DNA from: Pyricularia pennisetigena
Taxonomy: Eukaryota > Ascomycota > Sordariomycetes > Magnaporthales > Pyriculariaceae
Direction of reading: 5' to 3'
DNA length: 64,000 bases
NCBI RefSeq assembly: GCF_004337985.1
Contig: NW_021940921.1
Span: 1,443,758 to 1,507,757 of the forward strand
Under the pieces are notes generated by a model. The model was not told the DNA's origin and searched no databases. It saw only the letters and a list, made by a program, of their open reading frames with translations. Positions 48,822-58,652 of the stretch are shown here, piece by piece. The position numbers and the translations under genes were made by a program. The stretch's first letter is position 1; each line of letters begins with the position of its first letter.

Positions 48822-51800
48822 TTGCAACACAAAAGTCGTGGTTTTAACGCCCAAATTTTTTGTAACACCGGAGCAAATGTGTATTTATCCATTCGACCGA
48901 GTTTGGCGAAAAAGGTCGCCCAACGTTTAAAACTACCTATTAAAAAGCTCCCCAAATTTTTGGATTTTGGAGATTTTAACCGGAAGGTCACCGCAAAAAC
49001 CACCGAATATTTTCGGTTTACTTTGCAAATCGACGGACGACAATTCCCACGGCAGAAATTTATCCTTTTTAAAACGGCCCACGATGTGTTTATCGGATAA
49101 AAATGGTGGACGAAACATCGAATAGGTTTATTCCCAACTACCCGCAATTTCGTTTGGCCCAACGATTTGCCCGCCATAGCCCAATATTTACCGGTAATCG
49201 TCGTACAACGTTCGAATCCGCTTTTGGACCTTAGGGCCCAAATTGACGCAGTCCGCCGGGACCGCAAGATGGAACAAAAAAACCGTCGCATTCAGGTCCG
49301 CAAAATATTTTAAAACCCTAAACGCCAATACGGAAACCAGGTTTAAATTGCAAAAATTAACGTTTTTCCGATTATCCCAAAAACCGTTTCCAATAAATCT
49401 TTGCCAGCCAATATTTATGCCCTTTTTAACGACCCACGTTAAAATCGATGGAAACGATCCCCGTTACCCACGGAGTTTATACCGTTGGTACCAATAAACG
49501 ATACGTTTACGACCAGTTTAAATGCGGTATTAGCCCTGCAGTGGAATAAAATTTACGATGGACGTCCCATTCCATTCCTTACAAACGAAAACCCGGAGCA
49601 TATCGCGCAAATACGAGCCAAATTGCCCAAAACATTTGCTCATTTCGAGGGTTTTTTTTCCAAAAAGGCGTCGACGATTTTCCCGCCTAACCGACCCGGT
49701 TTTGACGTGGTTTTGGAATTCGAAAAACCTTTGGAGGGGAGGCCAACCCGTTATTCGACCCTTTTCGCGATAATGGAGTTGGAAAAGGAAACCATCGACG
49801 AACTTCTTAGGATCGATTTTATTAAACGGACAATGGAGGAAACCGCAATTTTAATTTTGTTCGTTCCTAAACCGTAATCGAAGGAGCAACGTTTTTATGT
49901 GGATTACCGATGGGTAAACAAATTTATTAAAGGACGACAAATATTTACCCCCGACGTGGCCGGGACGTTGAACAAATGTGGAAAAGCCCGGAAAATAACC
50001 AAAATCGACATTATCCGAACTTTTAATAAATTGTTAATGGATCCGAATTTACGGTATTTAACGGCGTTTAAAACCCGATAAGGCACATTTCGGTGGAAAA
50101 TCCTACTTTTTGGATTGAAAGTCGGACCCGCCTGGTTCCAAACTTTTATTAACGTTTAATTTAATAAATTGCTGGACGTTTTCGCGAACGTTTACGCAAA
50201 CGACGTGTTAATTTACACCGAGGATAAATCGGAGCAAGTCCATTTTAAGTAAACCGAAAAGGTTATTTACAAATTGCACAAAACCGAACTCCAAAACGAT
50301 ATTAAAAAGTCAAATTTCGGCGTTTTCGAAATCGAGTACCTGGGTTTATTTTTAAAAATCGGTAAAGGTATCCGCATCGATCCCAAAAAGGTCGAAACCA
50401 TCACCAGTTGGCAATGGGACAACGTTACCTCCGTTTCCGCCGTACGATTTTTCCTAGGTTTATGTAATTTCGTCCGGACGTTTTGCCATTACGCCAGCGA
50501 ATAAGCAAAACTTTTGACCCGATTATTGAAAAAGGGAGTCCCGTTCGAAAAAGGCCCCGAACAGAAGGCCGTTTTTAAAATTTTGAAAAAATTGGTGGTC
50601 ACCGCCCCCGTAATAAATTTCTTTAAACCCGGTATGCTTGTCCGGATGGACACCGACGCCAATGGTAGGGCCACCGCCGGTGTCGTGTGGCAGCAATAGG
50701 ACGATGGTAGCTGGAAACCAATCGGTTATTCGTCCAAAACCATATCCCCTGTTAAACAAAACTATCCGATTTAGGATTAAAAACTATTGGCTGTAATTAA
50801 TACGTTAAAAGATTTCGAACCAGCCCTATTAGGTACCAAATTTTGTGTTTTTACCGATTATTAGGCCCTAATTTATTGGTTAATTAAGAAATTTTTGTCC
50901 GCGCGCCAAATACGATGGGCAAATTACTTGGCCAATTTCGATATCATTTTTAAATACCGTCCCGGCAAGGATAATGTGGCAGCCGATACCCTTTCGCGCA
51001 AAATTATCGACAGCCTTACGGTTAAAGCCCGAATTGTGTTAAACCGCACCATTGCACTAATCCCTCCAAAAAAAATCGATTCCCGACCCGGCGAACCTTT
51101 TCCAACCATTAATAATTTGGAACCCCCCGCATTTTAAAAAGTTAATTTAATGGCCTTTATTTTGGAAAAAAATTTAAAATAAAATTTAGGTCGCCATAAT
51201 AATTTGTTAACGGTACCCGAAACTACCCAGGATGGCAAAATCTTCCTAAAAACGGCTTTTATCCGCGAAGCTTATAAACCCAAGATTTTCGGCCATGGAG
51301 GCCAAAACAAAACCCTAAGCCGTTTGAAAAGAGATTATTGGTGGCCCGACCGAAATCGAAACGTTAAACGCTATATTAAAAATTGTCGCGAATGTTAACG
51401 CAATAAGGTACGATATAATAAAACGTTTGGGCTGTTACACCCACTGGAAATCCTTAAACGGTGTTGGCAACACGTAATGGTAAACGGTAAAAATATGCCC
51501 AAGGATAAAAAAGGTTATAATTACGTTTGGGTTTTTATTTGCCGATTAACCAAATTTTTCGCCACCCTACCGGGAAAAAAAATAGACACCGCGGAAATTT
51601 TGGCCATGCGGTATTATTAAATTGTGTACCGTTGGAAAGGCGTCCCCGATTTATGGTTTTCCGACAATACCGGACCGTTTATATCCGAATTTTTAAACAC
51701 TTTAAACGAGTTAATAAAAATAAAACATAAATATGGAAGCGCCCGCCACTTTTAAAATTAGGGCAACGTCGAAATTACCAACGCTGAATTGGATTAGAAA

Positions 51801-52676
51801 ATGCGCTTTTATATAAATAAATACCAAACGAATTGGCGACGGTATATTCCCGTTTTCGATTTCGGCCATAATTCGTCCGTTTACGCCTTTATCGGTATGG
51901 CACCGATCGAAGCAAAAATAAGAGCTCGCTTTAAAAACCCGCTTTTTTTACCTTTACCCGAAAAAAACCTGGAGACCGGTTAGCAATAAAAGGCGTTGGA
52001 AATGGTCCGCCAAGCCCGGTAAACCCAGGAATTGGCCCGCAATAATGGATTTGGAGCGCAAATAAAACAGCAAAAGCAGGCTAATAAAAAACGGCGACCG
52101 GTCGATTTTACGGTGGGAAATGCGGTTTACGTTAATAAAAAGGGTTTTTCCACCGAAGTTTTTACGACCAAATTGGACTCGCAAAATGCAGGACTATGGA
52201 CGATTTTCGAGGAAAAAGGCCACAATTTTATTTTCGACACCCCTACCTGGTATAAAGGTAATAAATTGTTCCACGCCAACCGATTACGTAAAACAGTAAC
52301 GGATCCATTACCCCAGCAATATTAAAAACCGGAACCACCGGTCGAAATTAACGGAAAACCGGAGTGGGAGGTGGAGCAAATGTTGGCCTTACGTTTATTC
52401 GGACGAAAAAAAACGTTGCAATATTAAATATCGTGGGTCGGATTCGACCCTAACGAAATATGGTATAAGGCCCGCGATTTGAAAAACTCACCAATATTGC
52501 TGGATATTTTTTACAGGGAATACCCGGACGTAGCAAAACCTCCGGTAAATTTGCAATAATGGATTAGGAGCGCAGTAAAGGATGTTTTTGCGGAGGACGG
52601 ACCCGAGAATAATATTGCCGAACACGATGCGAAAAAAACACGAAAGCGGCGGAAGGCCCCGAGGAGATACACGTGA
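48822..52676 (+). pseudogene. Gypsy pol: protease, RT, RNase H, integrase, chromodomain
   Basis: Protease active site appears as FCNTGANVYLS (DTGA expected). RT shows DYRWVNKFIKGRQIF, KITKIDIIRTFNKL and VYANDVLIYTED (YxDD expected). RNase H has RMDTDANGRATAGVVW and the linker DIIFKYRPGKDNVAADTLSR. Integrase has GHGGQNKTLSRLKRDYWWPD, CREC, and a DDE core with WVFICRLTKFFATLP. The C-terminus holds a chromodomain, WEVEQMLALRLFG ... ISWVGFDPNEIWYKARDLKN, which in chromoviruses targets methylated histone H3. There are more than ten stops, mostly TAA/TAG at Gln positions, and two catalytic Asp to Asn changes. A clear fossil. Confidence 0.85.
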
Positions 52677-52727
52677 CAAATTTAAAATTTTGACCGCCTA
52701 CGTCGATTAGGCCTTAAAGGGGGGTAA

Positions 52728-52932
52728 TGTGAGGATTAGGCCCCTAAACCTACCTTTAAAACGACTCGGCTCCACACCGAACCAGGGATCGGACAAGGAT
52801 CCACTACCTCCGGATTTAAACGCGTTTTTTAAGCGCGTCGTCGATTGTAATTTCTCTTTTCTCTTCAGTTTAGAATTTTCGTCGATAGCGCCTAATACAT
52901 TGAGGTTCTCCAATGTATGCCTGGCCGTGACA
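52728..52932 (+). repeat. 3' LTR of the Gypsy element
   Basis: 205 bp, TGTGAGGATTAGGCCCC ... GGCCGTGACA, directly preceded by a G-run polypurine tract and followed by the AACGC target duplication. Confidence 0.9.
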
Positions 52933-53745
52933 AACGCCATATATCCGGAAAACCGCCTTTTATATACCAATTGGCCAAATGGTAAACGCCTTTGACGATA
53001 ATATATGGGGGCATTTCGTAGCCGTTACTATTAATGCAGCAGATTGCAATTGCCTATTTTCGATTGCCGGGTTGTATTTTTTTTGCTTTTTCCGCGTTTT
53101 TTGGACCCAATTACGATTATATGTCCGCAAATTTGTTCCATTATAAAACCGGTTTCGTCGAAATTATAAATGTCGCAATTTTGGATATTATATTTGGCCT
53201 TTATATTGGCCACCAAACGAAACCACGCGTTTAACGCGTTAGGATTTTCGCATAAGGTTTTTTAAAAATCGTAAACGCGAAAAAAACGCGTTTTTAATTT
53301 TGCACGTCGTTGGACAAAACGATTTGCCCAACGAGTTCCGATTGGTCGCGCGTCCCGCGCAGCGAAAAAATGGTCGGCCATTACGGCCATATCGGTAATT
53401 TGAGGCGGAAACCCTCGGGAATCCAGGTCCAATATATATTGGATAATTGTTTTTTTTTCGCTTTCCGTCAACTTTTAAGCATTGGGTCGACGGTCGGCCA
53501 AAAACTGTACCCCGTTTATTTTGGTTTGGAGCGTCGATTTGGGCACATTATAAAAAAATGCAATTTTCTTAATGTTTGTTTTTTTATTCGATCGAAGCTT
53601 ATCCAGCGTTAAAATGATTTGCGTTTTACGGTTTGATATTTCCATGGTTGATTTTGGAAAAAACACGGTTTTCAATGGAAGTATGGTGCTGGGCCGAAAA
53701 GTGGCCAGGGTACTGTCCTGGCCAGGGTACTGTACATCCACGTTA

Positions 53746-54477
53746 CCACTTCTGCTTGGAGTTTTCCCTCACCCCTCAGCCCCCACCCAGACAACCAGAC
53801 CGTTGGTGTTTTACGGTAAGATAAAGCAACAAATCGGGTGCCAGTTCAATTGAAGTTGCGTTGCAATCAAATTTCGGGGGGATGCATTGTCAGCCTTTCC
53901 TGTCAGCTAATGCTGCAACATCCATGTAACGGTAAGAAAGGGGCGCTTTCCACGGTCAATATGGTGGCTCGCACACCACATGCTCATTGGCAGGAATGGG
54001 CTGCGTCTAGATTTGGCACATACCTAAGATCCAGGTAATGAGCTCGGCTCCCTCACCCACATGCAGATTAGATTCGATGCCTTTTTAGTGTTCGAGAAAA
54101 AAGCTGGTTTGTTCCCTTCGTCAACAAAAGCCTGGAGTATATACTATGTTGATTTGCGTGTAAGGCACGGGCGACGCAAACATCGATGAGCAATAGCCGA
54201 CAATAATCCAAACCTATCGTTTGGTTCAACCGAAGCCATCAACGCAATCGTCGGGAGCCAGTCTTCAGGAATCACAACTATTAACTTCAATCAAGCGTCT
54301 GGTCAGGCGACCCCCTCCTGCCTACCATAAGCACGATGTCCAAATTCTAATAATTTTGCAGGCAATGTGCATCAACCCTCAGCGGAAAAGATGGTATATT
54401 TTCACCCCATGTCGTCCCGTCGTCCCTAATTTTCAATTCTCGCGAAATATTATCTATAAGCATTTAGTGGCTGAAAC
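53746..54477. other. No gene recognised
   Basis: Balanced base composition resumes after the pogo TIR. Short plus-strand frames at 53838-54038 and 54221-54484 have no motif. The 3' end directly precedes the NACHT fragment, whose 5' exon, if any, was not found. Confidence 0.4.
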
Positions 54478-54870
54478 GTGGTAGCCTGTTTCCGTTCCCT
54501 TGCATTCGACGACATCCATGCTCGTCAGAATGACATCGCCTGTCCGCATCCAGAAACATGCGACTGGCTGTTTCAAACGCCCGAGTTCCAACAATGGCAA
54601 GACACTACCTATCGTGTCACTCACTATGGCGTGCTCTGGATTAAAGGCAAGCCGGGGGCAGGCAAATCGACGCTGATGAAGCATGCTTTTCGCCGCTACA
54701 AAGAAGAACTTTTTCGCAATCATCTCATCGTAGGCCATTTTTTCAACGCTCGAGGCGGAAGGCTTGAAAAGACTTCTTTGGGCCTGCTGCGGTTCATAGT
54801 ATACCAGCTACTGCAGAACGACAGTGCGCTCTACACACGGTTCGTTCCCATGTTTCGCGAAAAACAGTGA
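54478..54870 (+). pseudogene. NACHT-type STAND NTPase fragment
   Basis: The frame reads CFRSLAFDDIHARQNDIACP, HPETCDWLFQTPEFQQWQD, then Walker A VLWIKGKPGAGKSTLMKHAF and VGHFFNARGGRLEKTSLGLL with RFIVYQLL. The LxFDxxxARQxxIxxAHxxTCxWLF ... WIxGKPGxGKSTLMK layout is that of fungal NLR-like STAND proteins, where this module follows an N-terminal effector and precedes ankyrin/TPR/WD repeats. No ATG start is in frame (a TGA lies just upstream). The frame stops at 54870, before the Walker B and sensor region. It is cut at the point where a minus-strand gene begins to converge on it. A relic of a self/non-self recognition gene. Confidence 0.75.
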
Positions 54871-55591
54871 TTGCCTGACTACCTTGCCGCTGAATTATTT
54901 GTCTATCGGCTGTGTTTTCTGCTACTTGAGAATTTCGTACAAACGGCTGTCCTGGCAAAATCACTGATATGGGGAGACGATTCGGGGCCACGCGTCTTGT
55001 ACCGGATTGACGATTAAAGTAAATGTGGTCACGGATGGCTCCCCCGGTAGGACCCTCAAATGCCATTCCTGGGAGCGACAAATCTCTTTCGAAAGGAGTA
55101 GTGCGAAAAAAGCCGCTTATAATATCACTGAAAACGAGTAAGGGAGTTGCAGCCATACCCTGCGGCCAATCTTTAATTCGATGTAAAAAGCCCGTTGACT
55201 CTAGTTCCAGGTAAGTCCTGCTGAAAGGTATGCCACTACGCCATTCCGCAGACGTAGCTTTTCGGAGATTAAACTCTGGTCCCCTTTTTTCGCCGCTGGG
55301 ATTATCCCGGATCTTCCGGATCTTGGGATTATCAAATCCAAAGCATAACGCTAGTTTGTTCAAATATGTTTTCGTCTCTTCAAGCTCTCTGGCTGGAATT
55401 TTCTCTTCCCTTATATCTTGCAGAGCGTTTTCTGTAGAAATCTCCGTGAAATGACGAAGAGCCGCTAGAAACAGCTGCTTGTAATGAAGATATGACTCCT
55501 CAATAATTGGGCTAGATAAGACTACAAAATTACCCTTTCCAATCTCCATATAAGATCGTTTTGGCGCTTTCCAGCAGTCCTTCTGGTCCAT
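54794..55591 (-). CDS. Conserved-looking fungal protein with 3' end lost into the NACHT fragment
   Basis: Start ATG at 55591 (MDQKDCWKAPKRSY), 265 aa to the stop at 54794. Coding-like blocks: VVLSSPIIEESYLHYKQLFL, IPARELEETKTYLNKLALCF, PEFNLRKATSAEWRSGIPF, RTYLELESTGFLHRIKDWPQ, GMAATPLLVFSDIISGFFRT and LPGMAFEGPTGGAIRDHIYF. The last 50 residues (after IYFNRQSG) are antisense to the NACHT fragment or its flank and do not look genuine, so the original C-terminus is missing. I do not recognise the family. There is no signal peptide or membrane helix. The body of the gene has no RIP-type stop. Confidence 0.5.
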   Translation of the reverse strand: MDQKDCWKAPKRSYMEIGKGNFVVLSSPIIEESYLHYKQLFLAALRHFTEISTENALQDIREEKIPARELEETKTYLNKLALCFGFDNPKIRKIRDNPSGEKRGPEFNLRKATSAEWRSGIPFSRTYLELESTGFLHRIKDWPQGMAATPLLVFSDIISGFFRTTPFERDLSLPGMAFEGPTGGAIRDHIYFNRQSGTRRVAPNRLPISVILPGQPFVRNSQVAENTADRQIIQRQGSQAITVFRETWERTVCRAHCRSAVAGIL

Positions 55592-58079
55592 CCTAACCTC
55601 GTCGATTTCTTAATTATGCGAAAAAAAATTCGAGGGTTTCACTCAACACCCCCAGCAAGCCTCATCCGAGTTTCCTCGGAAACACAAAATCGAGGATTCT
55701 CAACAAACAGCCTCCAAACAACGCAACGGTGACGACAATATCTTGGAGGATATAGTCGCCCCAGCCACGAAACCTTCGAAACGTAGCCGATTCCAACCCT
55801 GATTTGTTTATTGTTCTCTTCTTTATAAGCAAGGCGCACTACGCGGGGCAATTAGACGACTTTGGTTTAGTAGCTGGCAGGGCCGAACCGGTTTAGGGAC
55901 GTTCCTAAGCTTACAGAACGGAACCCGCGACTTTTAGCGTGGCCAAGACGACAGGGCCCTTGCAGATTCTTTTACTTTAGAGTCGCCCAAGAAACTTTGC
56001 ATATCTCTCTGCGCCATTTCAGGCTTCTGACCCACCAAGTAATAGGAACCCTTGATGTAGTTGGATAGTTTAGGTCTCATCGCTGCCGAAGGCTAGCAAC
56101 GTTATTCCGGCTGGGACTGTAATCCATTTTGGGTTTTCAGTACGAGGGTACGTTCCAGCTTCAGTATAGTTGACGAGGATCGTTTCTCTAATGCTTCTAA
56201 ACATCCAGCCACGCCGTGGGCCCATTTTATCAGGAACAATCAGCATATCAACGGTACAAAAACAGTCACTTAGAGATATAATATCCTCAACTACAGTACG
56301 TAATTTTCATGCAATTTGTTCGTCAGCTAGATCCGGTCCTCATCCCTTATTACCTGCGACAGACGAGAAGCGCACATTGCTTCAGCTTCTCTAACTACAG
56401 TTATAAGAGGAAATAGTCTGGCCCCCACTGCCTTAGCCATTGGCTTACTACTGATATTATTATTAGAAAAAGGCCAGATTGTGAGCGTTTATAAAGGCGT
56501 AATTACTGCTGGGTGGGAGGCCTCCCACACCATCAATTTAGTAGGTGATAAACGGCTGCGGCCTCAAATATTTCGGTTTAATTCATTCACAGGGATTATC
56601 ATACAATTTAGTGTCTTAATCAACAGATTGGGCGCGAAGGCTTGCAGCATGAGCCGGTGTTCCATTTCAGCTTCACCCGGTTGGCCATTATGGCCCACCT
56701 TTGTCTATCCTTCCTTAATTTGGGCTTTACCTTTGTTTACACATTTCGCTTCACTTTCCGTAACCGGACAACTTTGTCAGCTTTGTTGCGGGCGCAGCAA
56801 AGCTGACTAAGCTCGATCTCACGAACCGTTGACTTGCAACGAATTGATTAAGGTATGATGGCAGGCAAGATGAAGGAAAACACAGAGAATCCGTATTAAT
56901 TTACAGGGGAAATAAATAAAGCGCCTCAAAACTACTCAAACGACCCAGCTCCCGTTTTGTCCATTTATCCAAACAGCATAGGGAGGGAGAGGGTGAACAA
57001 ACGATACGGCGGGGAACGCTGCCCTAGGTCTGGCACCGAGATTAACCACGTCCCATCTTTTTTTTGAAAACGATTTTTATTTTCTTCTGGGAAGGATTAT
57101 GTTAGATCCCGTCTCAATCTTCATTTCTGTACCAAACTCACCGGAACGGAGTCTTTCATCGCGTCGGATGCACACTGTAAACTATGCGAACTATTTTTAG
57201 CAGTTTCCGCCACCAAATCCTCGGTTCTGTCCTGTAACATCTCGCTGGTATTGTTCTTTTTGGAGAGTTTGAGACTTTTCGCATCGCACAAAAAACTCGT
57301 CTGGTTTCCCTCAATCTAAAACTATGTCAATAAAATATCTGCACAGGAATTTTGTCAGTCTTACCAGATCAGTGGATGATGGGGGTCCTGCCTGATTCGC
57401 CGAGTGATAAACAAAAACATTGTCACCCTTTTTCATATATGACCAGACGTCAAACCCGTTGCATTCAAGTTGATGCAATTTTTGAACGACAGTTCTCCTT
57501 CGCTGGGCATCCTTCCGCGATAGATAATTTTTTGTAATTGAGCTTCGCATTTTAGAGCATGGACTTGGAACGGCCTACCTTCGGATGGACTGGTAGACGC
57601 AATGTTCTTTTTAACATTTTGACCACGATTGTTTCCCCGATTGTGTTTCACATATTTAGCCTTCCGTCTTCCGTATCCAGTAAATTGGAAAAGTTCTGGA
57701 AGCCTGGAAGCTGGCATTGAGTGGGGCTCAAGCCATTCCTGAATCCCAGGTAAGGGTATAGCGTGGAGATGCTGACAGCATTCCAAGCCCCAACCACAAA
57801 ACCCGCTTTCCTTTTAGTCGACGTTCCCAACATACGACTCTCGTTTTGTGCAACCAGAATACTGAGATTTAGCACTTGGAACGTGAAGGCAATAACTGCA
57901 GGCAGGTGTGCTTTCGGATATTCAACATCGTATGATAACAGGAATCGGATTTGCCTGCTGGCTCCCTCCATACCGAACAGTTTCCCAAATTAGTACTCGA
58001 TTCTCTAGCTTACCGAAGGCCTGAATATTATTATATAGGACCAGAGTCAGGATTTTAAATACTTCAGGTTAGAAAGCAA
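55592..58079. other. Long stretch without a supported gene; hairpin repeat at 56776
   Basis: Frames at 55639-55851, 56170-56394, 56481-56810 and the overlapping minus-strand frames at 57311-57971 lack domains, starts or splice support. Some of the last group (RRTVVQKLHQLECNGFDVWS) could be a gene scrap. The hairpin repeat copy 2 sits at 56776-56830. Confidence 0.4.
56776..56830 (+). repeat. Hairpin-bearing dispersed repeat, copy 2
   Basis: The arms GTCAGCTTTGTTGC and GCAGCAAAGCTGAC flank GGGC, giving a 14-bp stem with one G-T pair. The downstream flank CTAAGCTCGATCTCACGAAC resembles copy 1 at 12995-13015. The near-perfect stem in this copy suggests it is closer to the original. Confidence 0.8.
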
Positions 58080-58472
58080 ATGATAACACCCACCGCGTTG
58101 AACCAAGGAACAATGAATTGCGACAAGCCACTCCCTCTTCGACCACTTTCCTCTACTGTTCGGCCCCCTCATCGTAACCCGGAACGTAAACATACGAAGC
58201 AAGGAACCCTGCAGGATTCCTTAAAAGCTGAGATCCAAGCTCTGCAACGACAAGTTGAAACTTTGGCGAGCCATAATAATTACCTCGCCAGACAAAACGA
58301 TCAACTGCAAAAGCAGGTGGATAGATCAAAGGAGCGTCTATCGGACGTCTTAAAAACAGTTCAAAACACTCTGCAAAACTATGTTAGAAGCTCAAATCAA
58401 GAATTTTTGAATGGAGATGAGGGAACCATCACTATATGCAGGCAGAGTTTTGATCAAATGAACATGTTTTGA
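58080..58472 (+). CDS. Small coiled-coil protein
   Basis: Start ATG at 58080, 130 aa, no intron needed. The N-terminus is Pro/Arg-rich (LPLRPLSSTVRPPHRNPERK). Residues about 45-105 form a continuous heptad pattern: LQDSLKAEIQALQRQVETLA, NYLARQNDQLQKQVDRSKER and LSDVLKTVQNTLQNYV. A basic segment precedes the coil but does not match the bZIP NxxAAxxSR signature. A 3' partner exon was not found. It lies 180 bp upstream of the complete pogo element and shows no RIP-type damage. Confidence 0.45.
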   Translation: MITPTALNQGTMNCDKPLPLRPLSSTVRPPHRNPERKHTKQGTLQDSLKAEIQALQRQVETLASHNNYLARQNDQLQKQVDRSKERLSDVLKTVQNTLQNYVRSSNQEFLNGDEGTITICRQSFDQMNMF

Positions 58473-58652
58473 AGGCTAGAAATTTGCCTAATAAATCTAT
58501 TCAATTTTGCGATGGCTTGATGAAAACATCAGGTAACAGCAAACAAAGCGTTTAAACATGTGGCATGCGACGGCATATGGTGGCGTGTGCGCCGTTTCTA
58601 TAATGCCAAGGGCGCCTGTCGGTCTATTAGTTTTTCAAGTCATTCTTTGTTA

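Larger units (their letters stand above)
46848..52932 (+). mobile_element. Full-length Ty3/Gypsy chromovirus-type retrotransposon, RIP-inactivated
   Basis: 6085 bp between LTRs of 205 bp each, with a perfect 5-bp target duplication AACGC at 46843-46847 and 52933-52937, and a purine tract (AAAGGGGGG) just before the 3' LTR. It was inserted into the pogo transposase, so it is younger than that element. Internal order: gag with zinc knuckle, protease, reverse transcriptase, RNase H, integrase, chromodomain. All frames carry stops at former Gln/Trp codons and key Asp codons are changed to Asn, so it cannot move by itself. Confidence 0.9.
45811..53743 (-). mobile_element. Pogo/Fot1-like DNA transposon, copy 1, split by a Gypsy insertion
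   Basis: Left end ACGTGGATATACAGTACCCT at 45811 and right end (inverse) finishing TGTACATCCACGT at 53743, with TA on each side (45809-45810 and 53744-53745). Without the Gypsy insertion the element is about 1.84 kb. Minus-strand transposase scraps in order from 53650: NVPKSTLQTKINGVQFLADR (psq-type HTH), RWANRFVQRR (CENP-B-type HTH), IYNFDETGFI (first Asp), MLDGHGNYQSPEFKSYC (second Asp), HLTQPLDVGVFG (third Asp), and near the C-terminus the zinc knuckle CGNCGSIGHNARTC. Frames are broken by stops. The left TIR has lost one of the two inner repeat units that the right TIR keeps. Confidence 0.85.

Noticed and set aside
56481..56810. 109-codon plus-strand frame
   Set aside because: It runs into the hairpin repeat and lacks any domain or proper start.
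57311..57971. Overlapping minus-strand frames of 79, 117 and 107 codons
   Set aside because: Several phases are open over the same bases; none has a motif, and no splice model was convincing.
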